Below are positions 24,349 to 32,224 of a stretch of DNA of 46,170 nt, one piece after another. A program made the translations under genes and the position numbers. Each line of letters opens with the position of its first letter. Position 1 is the stretch's first letter. A model generated the notes under the pieces. That model saw only the letters and a program-made list of their open reading frames with translations. It had not been told where the DNA came from and searched no databases. Source of the DNA: an uncultured Eubacteriales bacterium (lineage in GTDB: Bacteria > Bacillota > Clostridia > Christensenellales > CAG-138); the NCBI GenBank assembly GCA_902794055.1, contig CADBGC010000013.1:9416-55585 (forward strand). Reading direction: 5' to 3'.

Positions 24349-25098
24349 TCTTCCCTTCACCGCTCTTGTGGCGATAAAGCAGGGAATATTCATCTCGCGC
24401 AGGAAGCCTTCGCCGTTTGTATCCTCGTAGAGGTCGGTCAGCGTGAAGCCCGCGCGGAGCTGCCCGCCGAGCTGCTCCTCGAGCGTATGCGAAAACTGCA
24501 TCCCGCAGTCCTCCTCCTCAAGCTGCCGCCTTTGCTCGGGGTTTGCTATCGGATCGAAGGGCAGGGAGTTTACCACCCGCGTTTCATCCTCGCCGAAAAG
24601 GAAATTCATTCCGTTGTCGAGCCCCGAGAGCAGCACGCCGCCCTTTTTCAGAACGCGGAAGCATTCGCGCCAGATCGGCTCCACCTCTCGAACGTAGCAA
24701 TTCGACACGGGATGGAAGATGATATCGAAGCTTTCATCCGCAAACGGCAGGGGCTTGGTCATATCCGATTTTACTATCTCAATTTGATAGTTCTCCCTTT
24801 CGGCAACGAGCCGCTCGCTCTCGAGCTGCTTATCCGAATAATCGAGCACCGTGCAGACCGCGCCGAGCGCCGTAAAGATGGGCATCTGCTGACCGCCGCC
24901 GCTCGCAAGCCCGAGCAGCTTCTTTCCTTTAAGCTCCCCGAACCATGACTTCGGCACGGGCTTGGTGGGCGTTAAACCGACCTCCCACTCCCCATTCAGC
25001 GCCTTTACAAATTCTTCGTGCGAAACGGGTATGCCCCATTCCCAACCCTCCTCGATCCAGCGGTCGATGGTTTTCGCATTTATATCTTGATAATCCAT
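24346..25098 (-). CDS. Class I SAM-dependent methyltransferase
   Basis: A 250-residue Rossmann-fold methyltransferase of the Methyltransf_11 type. Motif I is LLGLASGGGQQ (about 61-71), the acidic residue ending strand 2 is in VLDYSD, motif II region KSDMTKPLPFADESFD (110-125), and the following strand is CFRVLKKGGVLL. A small molecule or metabolite is the likely acceptor; no DNA-methylase NPPY motif is present. The ATG follows AAGGAG. It is flanked by repeats 7 and 8. Confidence 0.9.
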   Translation of the reverse strand: MDYQDINAKTIDRWIEEGWEWGIPVSHEEFVKALNGEWEVGLTPTKPVPKSWFGELKGKKLLGLASGGGQQMPIFTALGAVCTVLDYSDKQLESERLVAERENYQIEIVKSDMTKPLPFADESFDIIFHPVSNCYVREVEPIWRECFRVLKKGGVLLSGLDNGMNFLFGEDETRVVNSLPFDPIANPEQRRQLEEEDCGMQFSHTLEEQLGGQLRAGFTLTDLYEDTNGEGFLREMNIPCFIATRAVKGR

Positions 25099-25137
25099 AT
25101 TCTACTCCTTATGATAAAAAACAATATTATTTCTTTT

Positions 25138-25203
25138 GAAATTCCGCAGGAATTTCCACCGCAACTATTCACTATTCATTATTCACCATTCATTATTCAC
25201 TAT
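25138..25203 (-). repeat. Dispersed heptamer-hairpin element, copy 8
   Basis: Hairpin GAAATTCC (25138-25145), GCA, GGAATTTC (25149-25156), then five to six heptamers (25166-25203). The stop codon of the DUF1905 gene (25206-25208) is 3 nt from its end. Confidence 0.9.
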
Positions 25204-25205
25204 TT

Positions 25206-25502
25206 TCAGTCTCTTTCCTCTATCACAACATGAACGCTATCCCCGTCCCCCTTGCCTATCCTCTGCCGTATCGCCTTTAAAACGCCGATGATATAGCACA
25301 CCGAGCCGTCCTCGTTTTTAAGCCCCATGTTGACTATGCTGCCGTCGTAGGGCTCGCCGTCGAACTGCGCGTGCACCTGCGCCCTGCCGCGCCCGAAAAC
25401 CTCGCGCACGTTCCACGGGAAAACGACGAACGCGCCGCCGTCGGGCATCACGCAGAGGGGAGAAGAGTATTCAAATCTTAATTTTTTGGTGTTTTCGCTC
25501 AT
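25206..25502 (-). CDS. DUF1905 domain protein
   Basis: A 98-residue protein matching DUF1905, a small beta-barrel domain: FVVFPWNVREVFGRGRAQVHAQFDGEPYDGS, then GVLKAIRQRIGKGDGDSVHVVIE (quoted here with positions 25-55 and 73-95 only in outline). Function of the domain is unknown. The ATG follows GGAGG. It is 16 nt downstream of the unknown protein at 25519 and is probably in the same operon with DUF4085. Confidence 0.85.
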   Translation of the reverse strand: MSENTKKLRFEYSSPLCVMPDGGAFVVFPWNVREVFGRGRAQVHAQFDGEPYDGSIVNMGLKNEDGSVCYIIGVLKAIRQRIGKGDGDSVHVVIEERD

Positions 25503-25518
25503 ATTTCCTCCTTCAAGC

Positions 25519-26163
25519 TCAAAGCAGTATCAAACCGCTTTCCTTCACGGCGTTGAAATCCGAAAGGCTCTTTTTTGCTTCGGGCGATACCCTTATGCGC
25601 GTGTTGTATTTTTTATCGTTATTTAGGATATAAAGCATGGGCGCAATCGCCATGATCCGCCCTCGCAGCTCATTCCATGTTTCCCTGTCGGTAAGTTCAA
25701 CAAAGCTCTTAGTTTCGCCGCTCTGCGTATACGTTATCTTCGCAGGAAAACACATCGCCAGCCCGAAAGCATACTGCGGATACATACCGATAAAAAAGCC
25801 CTTAGCCGTTGGGGAAGAGCCGAACGGCACTGCGCAGAACGTTTCCATCTGCACGCACGGCTCCTTGAATTTCGGCACCAAGAGCCCCTTGCCCGCTTTT
25901 GCATAAACGCAGTTTTCGATATGCGCGGTAACTCCAATGCTGAAACCGAGTATTGAATGATCCTCGCTCCACTCGCAGCGCTTGCCCGATGCAAGCAGCG
26001 CAAAAAGCTCGCGGTATCTCTCGTTTATCTCCGCGCGATCGCTCTTAACATAGCCTTGCTTAACTCCTTGCACGGAAACGAACGAAAACCCCTTAAAAAC
26101 GGCTTCAAATTCCTCCGGCGTTATAAGAAAATACTCCTTTTTCCAAGTGTTGACGAAGTACAA
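25519..26163 (-). CDS. Unrecognised protein in the DUF4085-DUF1905 operon
   Basis: A 214-residue soluble protein with no family I recognise. Visible features are an N-terminal TWKKEYFLITPEEFEAVFKG, a Gly/aromatic-rich centre (GFFIGMYPQYAFGLAMCFPA) and a basic C-terminal region. The start is set at TTG 26163: GGAGG ends 7 nt before it, and it begins 1 nt after the TGA stop of the DUF4085 gene. A longer frame with an upstream ATG overlaps that gene and lacks a ribosome site. Tight spacing implies co-translation with DUF4085. Confidence 0.75.
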   Translation of the reverse strand: MYFVNTWKKEYFLITPEEFEAVFKGFSFVSVQGVKQGYVKSDRAEINERYRELFALLASGKRCEWSEDHSILGFSIGVTAHIENCVYAKAGKGLLVPKFKEPCVQMETFCAVPFGSSPTAKGFFIGMYPQYAFGLAMCFPAKITYTQSGETKSFVELTDRETWNELRGRIMAIAPMLYILNNDKKYNTRIRVSPEAKKSLSDFNAVKESGLILL

Positions 26164-26164
26164 A

Positions 26165-27031
26165 TCAGTGCCTCCACGCTTTTTCAAACCCCGCCCCGTC
26201 CTCATAAACCACGTCCGCGCAGTCCACGGTCAGATACTTAAGGCTGTCCTTCCCGTTTTTAAAAAACATCGTATGAACCTCATAACCGCACTCGCTTCTG
26301 AAGATCTCGAAATATAAAAAAGTTATATTGGAGCTTGGTTTGCCGTCCTCATCGAATGAAAGCCTCGGAGAAAGGCTCCGATCCCTTTCCAATACCTGCG
26401 CATCCTTGAAGGTTATGCACCGAAATTCCTCGCTTTCGTCGAAGCCTCCGCAGCGCCGCAGATACATTTCAAGCGCCTTGCCCCGCTTTCGTATGCCGAG
26501 CAGCTCGTCGTCATGGGTATAGAAGGCTTTGTTTATGCGCTCGGGTATGTTTTGCCTTTCACATTCCTCGCGATATTCGCGCTTCATGTTTTCGTGCTCG
26601 CGCTCCATCTGCTCGCACTCGGCTTTAAGGCGGTCGTACGCACTTTGTTTAAGATAGCCGTATGAAAACAGCCGCAGATCGCCCTGCTCGCTCAGCCATT
26701 CGGGATAGTATGTGCCGATCAATCTTATCATTCTTCTGCAAGAGGCGCGAAACTCGCGCTCCACCCGCTTCGGGTCGGGCGGCGAAGCCTCCTCGCTCAG
26801 CACCCGATCACCGTCCTCCGTGCCTGCATCGCAAGATGCGATATCGTCCGCGGATACGCTCTTCAAATACTCATAGTACTCGAGCTCGCCCGCAAGCCTT
26901 TCATCCAGCTTCTTTTTGTAAAACGCGCGTATCTCCGCCTCGGAATACTCCCGCTCCTCGATCGGCTCAAAGTCGTAGAATGCACCGTGCCTTTGCAATT
27001 TTGCATCCATTTCTCGTGTAAAATATCGCAT
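26165..27031 (-). CDS. DUF4085 family protein
   Basis: A 288-residue protein. The N-terminus MRYFTREMDAKLQRHG is the hallmark of DUF4085 (PF13315-like). The centre (about 85-190) is highly charged and helical, probably coiled coil (CEQMEREHENMKREYREECE). The ATG follows GGAGGAG. No biochemical role is established. It is first in a likely three-gene unit with the unknown protein and DUF1905. Confidence 0.82.
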   Translation of the reverse strand: MRYFTREMDAKLQRHGAFYDFEPIEEREYSEAEIRAFYKKKLDERLAGELEYYEYLKSVSADDIASCDAGTEDGDRVLSEEASPPDPKRVEREFRASCRRMIRLIGTYYPEWLSEQGDLRLFSYGYLKQSAYDRLKAECEQMEREHENMKREYREECERQNIPERINKAFYTHDDELLGIRKRGKALEMYLRRCGGFDESEEFRCITFKDAQVLERDRSLSPRLSFDEDGKPSSNITFLYFEIFRSECGYEVHTMFFKNGKDSLKYLTVDCADVVYEDGAGFEKAWRH

Positions 27032-27065
27032 AAAACTCCTCCGAAAGTAATATCAATTTGAACGC

Positions 27066-27758
27066 TTACAGATCCTTTTTCGGGTACTTCAAAAACGCCG
27101 CGATCACGCCGGCGAGCGCAAGAAGCATACCCGAAGCGAGGTAGATATTGGAAAGGATATTGAGAAAATACGCCAAAAGCGCGATGCCTATGCCGATTCC
27201 AAATCCCGAAGAGCTTAAAAAAGCCGAGATGCCGAAGCAGATCGAGGCAAGCTCAAGCTGCATAAGGGTGTATGCCGCAAACAGCAGGAGAAAGAGCTTT
27301 ATTTCAAGCTTTTCGCCGATAGCGAGTATCGAAAGCGCCGCAAAGACCGCAACGGCGATATTCAAAACGAGTATCTGCGCATACACCGAAAGCAGCTTTT
27401 CAAGCACGATGCGGCTTCTTTTTATCGGATGGGTCAAAAGAAAATCCGCCGTGTTATCCTTCTGCTCCTTGCCGAGCATCGCAATACCGAGCACCGCGGC
27501 GAACATCGCCCCGCCGAGACCGAGCACGTTTCCGCATTCCACGGCGAAATAGCCCTTGAATTCGCCGAAATTCAGCTTATCCATGCCAAATGCCGCCGTG
27601 AACGCGCCCATATCGGCAAACATCTCGTTCATGCCCTCCATCTGCTCGCGCATCTGGGGATACACGAAAACGCTTATCGCAAGCATCGCCGCGATAGCCG
27701 CCGTCCAAATTATGAGCGCTCTGCGCCCACGCTTTATCTCATGCCAAAATACCGTCAT
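27066..27758 (-). CDS. ABC-2 type transporter permease
   Basis: A 230-residue membrane protein with about six hydrophobic segments, including a long soluble loop after the first (residues 38-70) and the TADFLLTHPIKRSRIVLEK coupling-type segment typical of ABC-2 permeases. The ATG at 27758 lies 1 nt after the stop of the ATPase gene and follows GAGGG by 8 nt. With that ATPase it forms a DrrA/B- or YhcJ-like exporter. No substrate can be assigned. Confidence 0.88.
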   Translation of the reverse strand: MTVFWHEIKRGRRALIIWTAAIAAMLAISVFVYPQMREQMEGMNEMFADMGAFTAAFGMDKLNFGEFKGYFAVECGNVLGLGGAMFAAVLGIAMLGKEQKDNTADFLLTHPIKRSRIVLEKLLSVYAQILVLNIAVAVFAALSILAIGEKLEIKLFLLLFAAYTLMQLELASICFGISAFLSSSGFGIGIGIALLAYFLNILSNIYLASGMLLALAGVIAAFLKYPKKDL

Positions 27759-27759
27759 A

Positions 27760-28644
27760 TCATTTGCCCTCACTCGAATAATAGCGCATAAAAACCTCCT
27801 CAGGCTCCTGCTCGCGGATATCTATATCGCTGAACTCGAGCACCGAAAGCGCCGAAACCAGCTCCTTCGCGCTTCCAGAATACAGGAAGGACAGCTCATC
27901 GCCGTTTTCCTCAAAAGTGCTTGCATTTTCAAGCTTTTTGAGCGGCGAAGCATCCCGAATCCCCTTCAGCGCGACCTGCTTTGCGCCCGCGCCCGCAAGC
28001 TCATTGAGCCTGCCCGAAGCAAGCAGCCTTCCCTCGCGGATCATCGCGGCATGTGTACAGCTTTTCGCCACCTCGGAGAGATCGTGCGAGGAGAGAAGCA
28101 CCGTTGCGCCCTCGGCGTTCCGCTCCGCCAGAAGCTCGAAAAATCGGCGGCGGATCAGCGGATCGAGCCCGCTCGTGGGCTCATCGAAGATGTAGAGCCG
28201 TGGTCTATGCTGCATTGCGCAAACTATGCCGACCTTCTTTTTATTGCCGAGCGAAAGCTCGCGCACCCTGCGCTTTGTGTCCAGCTCAAGCCTATCGCAG
28301 AGCCGTTTTGCTTCCTCGGCGCAGTCCTTTTTCCTAAGCCGCGCCGAAAGCTCGATCACCTCATGCGCGCGCATACCCGAATAAAACGCCGTTTCGGGAG
28401 GAAGATAGCCCACGCTTTCGAGAATCCGCGTTTTATCCTTTATAATGTCCATGCCGAGTACGCTCGCTCCGCCGCCCGTTGGGAAAAGCAGTCCGAGCAG
28501 CGTTCTTATGGTGGTGCTCTTTCCCGCACCGTTCGGCCCGATGAAGCCCATCACCGCGCCCTCGTCCACCTCGAGCGAAACATCGATTATTCCGCGCTTT
28601 TTGCCGTAATATTTGGTTAAATTTTCGGTTTTTATCGCCTGCAT
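27760..28644 (-). CDS. ABC exporter ATP-binding protein
   Basis: A 294-residue ATPase: Walker A GPNGAGKSTT (35-44), Q-loop replaced by GYLPPETAFYSGM, signature LSLGNKKKVGI (variant of LSGGQ), Walker B LYIFDEPTSGLD, and switch His in LLSSHDLSEV. A ~80-residue C-terminal extension is normal for this exporter class. The ATG follows AAAGGAG. A near-consensus promoter lies at 28705-28732, so this gene heads the two-gene operon. Confidence 0.92.
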   Translation of the reverse strand: MQAIKTENLTKYYGKKRGIIDVSLEVDEGAVMGFIGPNGAGKSTTIRTLLGLLFPTGGGASVLGMDIIKDKTRILESVGYLPPETAFYSGMRAHEVIELSARLRKKDCAEEAKRLCDRLELDTKRRVRELSLGNKKKVGIVCAMQHRPRLYIFDEPTSGLDPLIRRRFFELLAERNAEGATVLLSSHDLSEVAKSCTHAAMIREGRLLASGRLNELAGAGAKQVALKGIRDASPLKKLENASTFEENGDELSFLYSGSAKELVSALSVLEFSDIDIREQEPEEVFMRYYSSEGK

Positions 28645-28704
28645 TTTTGTTTTTCGGCTCCTTTATGCTCCGCGCACTTTCTGCCGCGCGGTATATTCTT
28701 AACA

Positions 28705-28732
28705 ATTATACCACAGCCCACCGCCGTGTCAA
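28705..28732 (-). promoter_or_regulatory. Promoter of the ABC-2 exporter operon
   Basis: Minus strand: TTGACA (28732-28727), a 16-nt spacer and TATAAT (28710-28705). Confidence 0.75.
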
Positions 28733-28819
28733 TGGCGCGGAGATGACGGATTCGTGTACTTCTTCGCTCCAAAATAGCAAAAAATATGCAAATTGAATAT
28801 AGTTTATAATAAAAAACAC

Positions 28820-28848
28820 TTTACATCAGCTCTGCATAATGTTATAAT
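28820..28848 (+). promoter_or_regulatory. Promoter and structured leader of the duplicated membrane-module gene
   Basis: TTTACA (28820-28825), a 17-nt spacer and TATAAT (28843-28848). The ~160-nt leader that follows contains GCAAGAGCG (28863-28871) paired with CGCTCTTGC (28887-28895) and a second small hairpin CTGCG/CGCAG. Together with the divergent ABC promoter this accounts for the 370-bp gene-free stretch. Confidence 0.75.
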
Positions 28849-29014
28849 ATACTCGCCACTCCGCAAGAGCGTTTGTTTGTTGCACCCGCTCTTGCCTGCG
28901 GCCGTTCGCAGCGGAAGCACTTATTTCCCCTTTCACAATCCGTTCGAACGCGGCTTATTGCCGAAAAACACACCTCGCTTTGCCTATCACGGCATACAAC
29001 GAAAGGAGATCGAA

Positions 29015-30334
29015 ATGAAATTTTCCAAAAGAAACTCCGCAAATCACTACAGCCTGCCCCGCGCCCTGTTTCACGCGCTCTTCGTCATCTCATCGTACCT
29101 GCTCATGGGCTTTCCTCCCGCGCTTGTTCTCATGTACGCACACAGGCTTTCCGCAACCATGTTCCAGCTGCTGCTGGCACTCGGCTTTGCATGGCTGGTC
29201 GTGCTTGGCGAGATCTGCGTTCGCCCGTCCATACTGCGCGCCGAACGCACCCTGCTTGGCGATGAAGCCTTCTTCAAAAGGCATCCGCGCGAATTTCGCC
29301 GCGAGGTTGCGCGCTGGCACAGGGTCTCCGCCTTTATGAACGGCGTAAACGACAGCGACATCGAGCTTTTGCCCGGGCTTTTGCAGCTCAGGCGCGAGCT
29401 TTCAAGCGAAGATGCGGCGCGCCTCGGCGTTGTGCATGGCGGCTCCAAATTCGAAGAAGCCTTTAAGGACGTTGAATTCAGCTGCGAAAAATACGACCGC
29501 ATTTACTACGGCAAGCATCCGCGCATGCTCAAGCGCGAGCTTCGCAGGCTCAATATCAAGCGCTCGCTCTTCCTTCTTCTTCAAAACCGAGATATGCCCG
29601 TGGATCCCTACGAGCGCCGCCTTATCGAGCTTCGCGATGAGTACGCTGCCGCAGGCTGCCGCGTTCTTGCAAAGGAGGAAAGGCCGAAGAAGAATTCTTC
29701 AACCGATTACAGCTACGTAAGAGCTGCGGGCAAATACTGTTTGCTGTTTTCGCTGATACCCCTCATCGGCTTCCCGTATGGCTATATAACGATCTATGCG
29801 CATGAGCTGTCCACCCCCGTCTATCTTATTCTCAAGGCGCTCGCCTTCTCGCTGATACTGATAAGCGGCTTGATCAGCTTGAAGCCCATATTTATGCGCG
29901 CCGAGCGCTATATGCTTGGCGATGAAGAGTATTTTTCAAGGCATCCCCGCGAATACCGCAGGGAGATCGCCCGCTGGCGCAAGGTTTCCGCCCAGATCAA
30001 CGGTGCTATGAACGACGATTCCGAGCTGCTGCCCGGGCTTTTGAAGCTCAAGCGCGAGCTCACCATGGATGATGCATCAAGGTTTGGAGTTAACTTTGCC
30101 GCGAGCACGGCGAACGGTTCGCTCGCCTATGAAAGCGGGCTTGAATTAAACCTTGAGAAATACGACCGCATCTACTATGGCAATCACCCGCGCAGGATAG
30201 ATAAGGAGCTTCGCTCCATAAAGGTAAAGCGCGCATTCTCGCTCATCTTCAAAAACGAGAGCACTCCGCAGTCCTCATACGAGAACCGCCTCTATGAATT
30301 GAAGGACGAATTCCTTGCCGAAGAGGCCGCGTAA
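29015..30334 (+). CDS. Membrane protein with two tandem copies of an unrecognised module
   Basis: A 439-residue protein built of two homologous halves (about 1-215 and 225-439). Each half has two hydrophobic segments, then a cytosolic part with shared phrases: GDEAFFKRHPREFRREVARW / GDEEYFSRHPREYRREIARW, LLPGLLQLRREL / LLPGLLKLKREL, and EKYDRIYYGKHPR / EKYDRIYYGNHPR. The module is not one I know. The start at ATG 29015 has AAAGGAG 7 nt upstream; the longer frame upstream covers the leader. A third copy of the module forms the next gene, so gene duplication and fusion are evident. Confidence 0.82.
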   Translation: MKFSKRNSANHYSLPRALFHALFVISSYLLMGFPPALVLMYAHRLSATMFQLLLALGFAWLVVLGEICVRPSILRAERTLLGDEAFFKRHPREFRREVARWHRVSAFMNGVNDSDIELLPGLLQLRRELSSEDAARLGVVHGGSKFEEAFKDVEFSCEKYDRIYYGKHPRMLKRELRRLNIKRSLFLLLQNRDMPVDPYERRLIELRDEYAAAGCRVLAKEERPKKNSSTDYSYVRAAGKYCLLFSLIPLIGFPYGYITIYAHELSTPVYLILKALAFSLILISGLISLKPIFMRAERYMLGDEEYFSRHPREYRREIARWRKVSAQINGAMNDDSELLPGLLKLKRELTMDDASRFGVNFAASTANGSLAYESGLELNLEKYDRIYYGNHPRRIDKELRSIKVKRAFSLIFKNESTPQSSYENRLYELKDEFLAEEAA

Positions 30335-30346
30335 CGAACATTCTTC

Positions 30347-30375
30347 GGGCGCCCGATACCCTCGGGCGCTCTTTT
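30347..30375 (+). terminator. Terminator after the duplicated membrane-module gene
   Basis: GCGCCCGA (30349-30356) pairs with TCGGGCGC (30362-30369), followed by TCTTTT. Confidence 0.8.
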
Positions 30376-30428
30376 ATCGCGTTCTCGGTTATATTCACAC
30401 CAAATACATAAATCCGCCATGTTTCCGC

Positions 30429-30458
30429 TTGAAAAACGGCTTTAGCGCATGATATAAT
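30429..30458 (+). promoter_or_regulatory. Promoter of the single-copy membrane-module gene
   Basis: TTGAAA (30429-30434), an 18-nt spacer with TG at 30450-30451, and TATAAT (30453-30458). The expected transcription start (about 30465) falls at the ribosome site, leaving a leader of about 10 nt. Confidence 0.7.
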
Positions 30459-30474
30459 TTATATCAAGGAGGTC

Positions 30475-31158
30475 ATGCCGACCGAACGAAGCGGCGTTTC
30501 GGCGGCGATGAAAGAAACTATGCGCTTATTCAAAAAGCAAACCGTAAATAATTTCAGCTTTATCACCATGCTGTTCACAACGATCACGAAGGTGCTTTTC
30601 GTATGCTTCGGCGGGCTTCCGCTCGTGGTCGTTTTTACCTATTCCCACATGATGAGCACGCCCGTTTTCATAATTCTTGCGCTGCTCGCGTTCTCCATAA
30701 TCCCTATCTTCGGAGTGGCGGTCTACCGCCCGATATTCCTTCGCAAGCGCCGCGCGCTGATGGGCGATGAGGAGTTTTTCAAAAAGCACCCTCTCGAATA
30801 CCGCAAGGAGCTCTACCGCTGGCGCAAGGTTTCGGCGCACATGAACGGCACGGACGGCTGCGAGCCCGAGGCGCTGCCCGGCCTTTTGCAGATGAGGCAC
30901 GACCTCACTACCGAGGAGGCGGCGAAGCTCGGCGTGGCGTTCATCTCTCCCGCTTCGGGGCAGACCGTTCAGGACTACGAATTCAACTGCCTTAAGTACG
31001 ACCGCATCTACTACGGCAAGCATAAGCTCAGGCTTCGCTTTGAGCTGTTCCTGCTTCGTGTGAAGCGGTGGATAATCGAGAATATTCTGAAGAAGGATAT
31101 GCCCGTTTCGCCCTATGAGCACCGCCTGAAGGAGCTTGGAAACGAGTTCCTCGCCTGA
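30475..31158 (+). CDS. Membrane protein with one copy of the same unrecognised module
   Basis: A 227-residue homologue of each half of the preceding protein: two hydrophobic segments (about 33-80), then GDEEFFKKHPLEYRKELYRW, ALPGLLQMRHDLTTEEAAKLGV and KYDRIYYGKHK. The start is set at ATG 30475, only 2 nt after AAGGAGG; a downstream ATG at 30508 keeps the whole module but has no ribosome site. It has its own promoter and terminator. Function is unknown. Confidence 0.8.
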   Translation: MPTERSGVSAAMKETMRLFKKQTVNNFSFITMLFTTITKVLFVCFGGLPLVVVFTYSHMMSTPVFIILALLAFSIIPIFGVAVYRPIFLRKRRALMGDEEFFKKHPLEYRKELYRWRKVSAHMNGTDGCEPEALPGLLQMRHDLTTEEAAKLGVAFISPASGQTVQDYEFNCLKYDRIYYGKHKLRLRFELFLLRVKRWIIENILKKDMPVSPYEHRLKELGNEFLA

Positions 31159-31170
31159 AAAAGAAACGTC

Positions 31171-31212
31171 AAACAGCTTTCCCGACAGCATCGGAAAAGC
31201 TGTTTTATTTTT
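31171..31212 (+). terminator. Terminator after the single-copy module gene
   Basis: AAACAGCTTTCCCGA (31171-31185) pairs with TCGGAAAAGCTGTTT (31191-31205) with one mismatch, followed by TATTTTT. Confidence 0.85.
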
Positions 31213-31215
31213 GCT

Positions 31216-31279
31216 GAAATTCCGCAGGAATTTCAATCTCAACACTTCACTATTCACTATTCGCTATTCACTGTTCACC
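31216..31279 (-). repeat. Dispersed heptamer-hairpin element, copy 9
   Basis: Hairpin GAAATTCC (31216-31223), GCA, GGAATTTC (31227-31234), AATCTCAA, then heptamers to 31279. The stop codon (31264-31266) and the last VNSE codons of the ParB-like gene lie inside it. Confidence 0.9.
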
Positions 31280-32118
31280 GCTCCCCTTTTCTTCGCCCGC
31301 TCCCTTGTAACGCTTATCACAAGATCCAGCCCGTCCTCCCTGTTGCTGCTGTCCATATCCACCTTCAGCCCGCCCGAGCGAAGCTGCTCGCAGGCGATAC
31401 TGACGGTGTTCAGAAAAACGCGGTAATCGCGCACGAGGCGCACCACCGTGCGGCGCGGCCTTTGCTCCTCGGTGGTTTCGCAAGCCTCGCCGAGCATGCG
31501 CCTTGCAAGAAGCTCGGTCTCCTCCGCGCCGAGTCCGCCCTCGCCCGCCCGATGCACGAGCTTAAGGCGTTTTTCGGTTTCATCGAGCGCGAGCGCCGCT
31601 TTTGCATGCCTCTCCGAGAGCGCGTAGCGCCGTATCCCGTCGCGCACCGTTGGCTCTATCGCGAGCAGGGCAAGCTTTTCTTCAACGAAGCTGCTGCTTT
31701 TGCCAAGGCGAACCGCGAGCTGCTCGCCGCTGAGGTGCAGGCGGTTCATCAGCTTGAGGCAGCATTCCCCGACCTCGAAAAAATCGGGTCTTTCGCTCTG
31801 AACGTCCTCTATCATCGCAACGAGGGCAACGTTTTCGGCCGGGCCTGCGTTCACTATGCATAAAACGCGCTTATACCCGAGCCGTTTTACCGCCCTAAGC
31901 CGCCTTTCGCCGGAAACGAGCTCATACCACGCTCCCTTTTTGCGCACCGAAAGCGGGCATAAAAGCCCCGAATGCGCAATAGAGCGGGCGAGCTCATCAA
32001 GGCTCCCGTCGTCCGCAAGCTTACGTCTGCGGTTCTCGGGCGTAACGATACGCGAAACGGGCAGCTCCTCGAGCCTCTGCCCCGCCTTTTTATTCTTCAA
32101 AAAACCGAATAATGCCAT
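31264..32118 (-). CDS. ParB/Spo0J-like nuclease-fold DNA-binding protein
   Basis: A 284-residue ParB-family protein. The N-terminal domain (20-110) has RRRKLADDGSLDELARSI and the CTP-binding signature SGERRLRAVKRLG; a central HTH region follows (LSGEQLAVRLGKSSSFVEEKLALL, here residues ~128-151). The C-terminal part is less typical. The ATG at 32118 follows GAGGGAA. No parA, gidB or parS (TGTTTCACGTGAAACA) is near, so it is probably a nucleoid-occlusion (Noc)-like or accessory ParB paralogue rather than the main Spo0J. Its C-terminus VNSE derives from repeat copy 9. Confidence 0.85.
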   Translation of the reverse strand: MALFGFLKNKKAGQRLEELPVSRIVTPENRRRKLADDGSLDELARSIAHSGLLCPLSVRKKGAWYELVSGERRLRAVKRLGYKRVLCIVNAGPAENVALVAMIEDVQSERPDFFEVGECCLKLMNRLHLSGEQLAVRLGKSSSFVEEKLALLAIEPTVRDGIRRYALSERHAKAALALDETEKRLKLVHRAGEGGLGAEETELLARRMLGEACETTEEQRPRRTVVRLVRDYRVFLNTVSIACEQLRSGGLKVDMDSSNREDGLDLVISVTRERAKKRGAVNSE

Positions 32119-32155
32119 TGAGTTCCCTCGCATTCGCCGCAATTTGCTTATTTCA

Positions 32156-32184
32156 ATTATAATCCCCTGTCGAAATCGGCGCAA
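32156..32184 (-). promoter_or_regulatory. Promoter of the ParB-like gene
   Basis: Minus strand: weak -35 TTGCGC (32184-32179), a 17-nt spacer and TATAAT (32161-32156). Confidence 0.5.
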
Positions 32185-32195
32185 CAGCGAAGAAA

Positions 32196-32214
32196 GGAAG
32201 CTTTTGGAGCTTCC
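32196..32214 (-). terminator. Terminator after the solute-binding protein gene
   Basis: Hairpin GGAAGCT/AGCTTCC, followed on the minus strand by TTTCTT. It isolates the ParB-like gene from upstream transcription. Confidence 0.7.
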
Positions 32215-32224
32215 TGTCGCAAAT

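Noticed and set aside
21248..25098. SNF2 helicase plus methyltransferase as a DISARM/BREX-like defence system
   Set aside because: The methyltransferase is a small-molecule class I type without DNA-methylase motifs, and no DrmA/B, PLD nuclease or BrxL/PglZ gene is nearby.
19190..25203. Clustered short repeats as a CRISPR array
   Set aside because: The repeat unit is 7 bp, units abut each other with no unique spacers, and no cas genes are present.
25519..26205. Longer start for the unknown protein (MRTGRGLKK...)
   Set aside because: That start overlaps the DUF4085 gene and has no ribosome site, whereas TTG 26163 has GGAGG at 7 nt.
28793..29014. N-terminal extension of the duplicated membrane-module gene
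   Set aside because: The extension overlaps the promoter, has no ribosome site, and the ATG at 29015 has AAAGGAG at good spacing.
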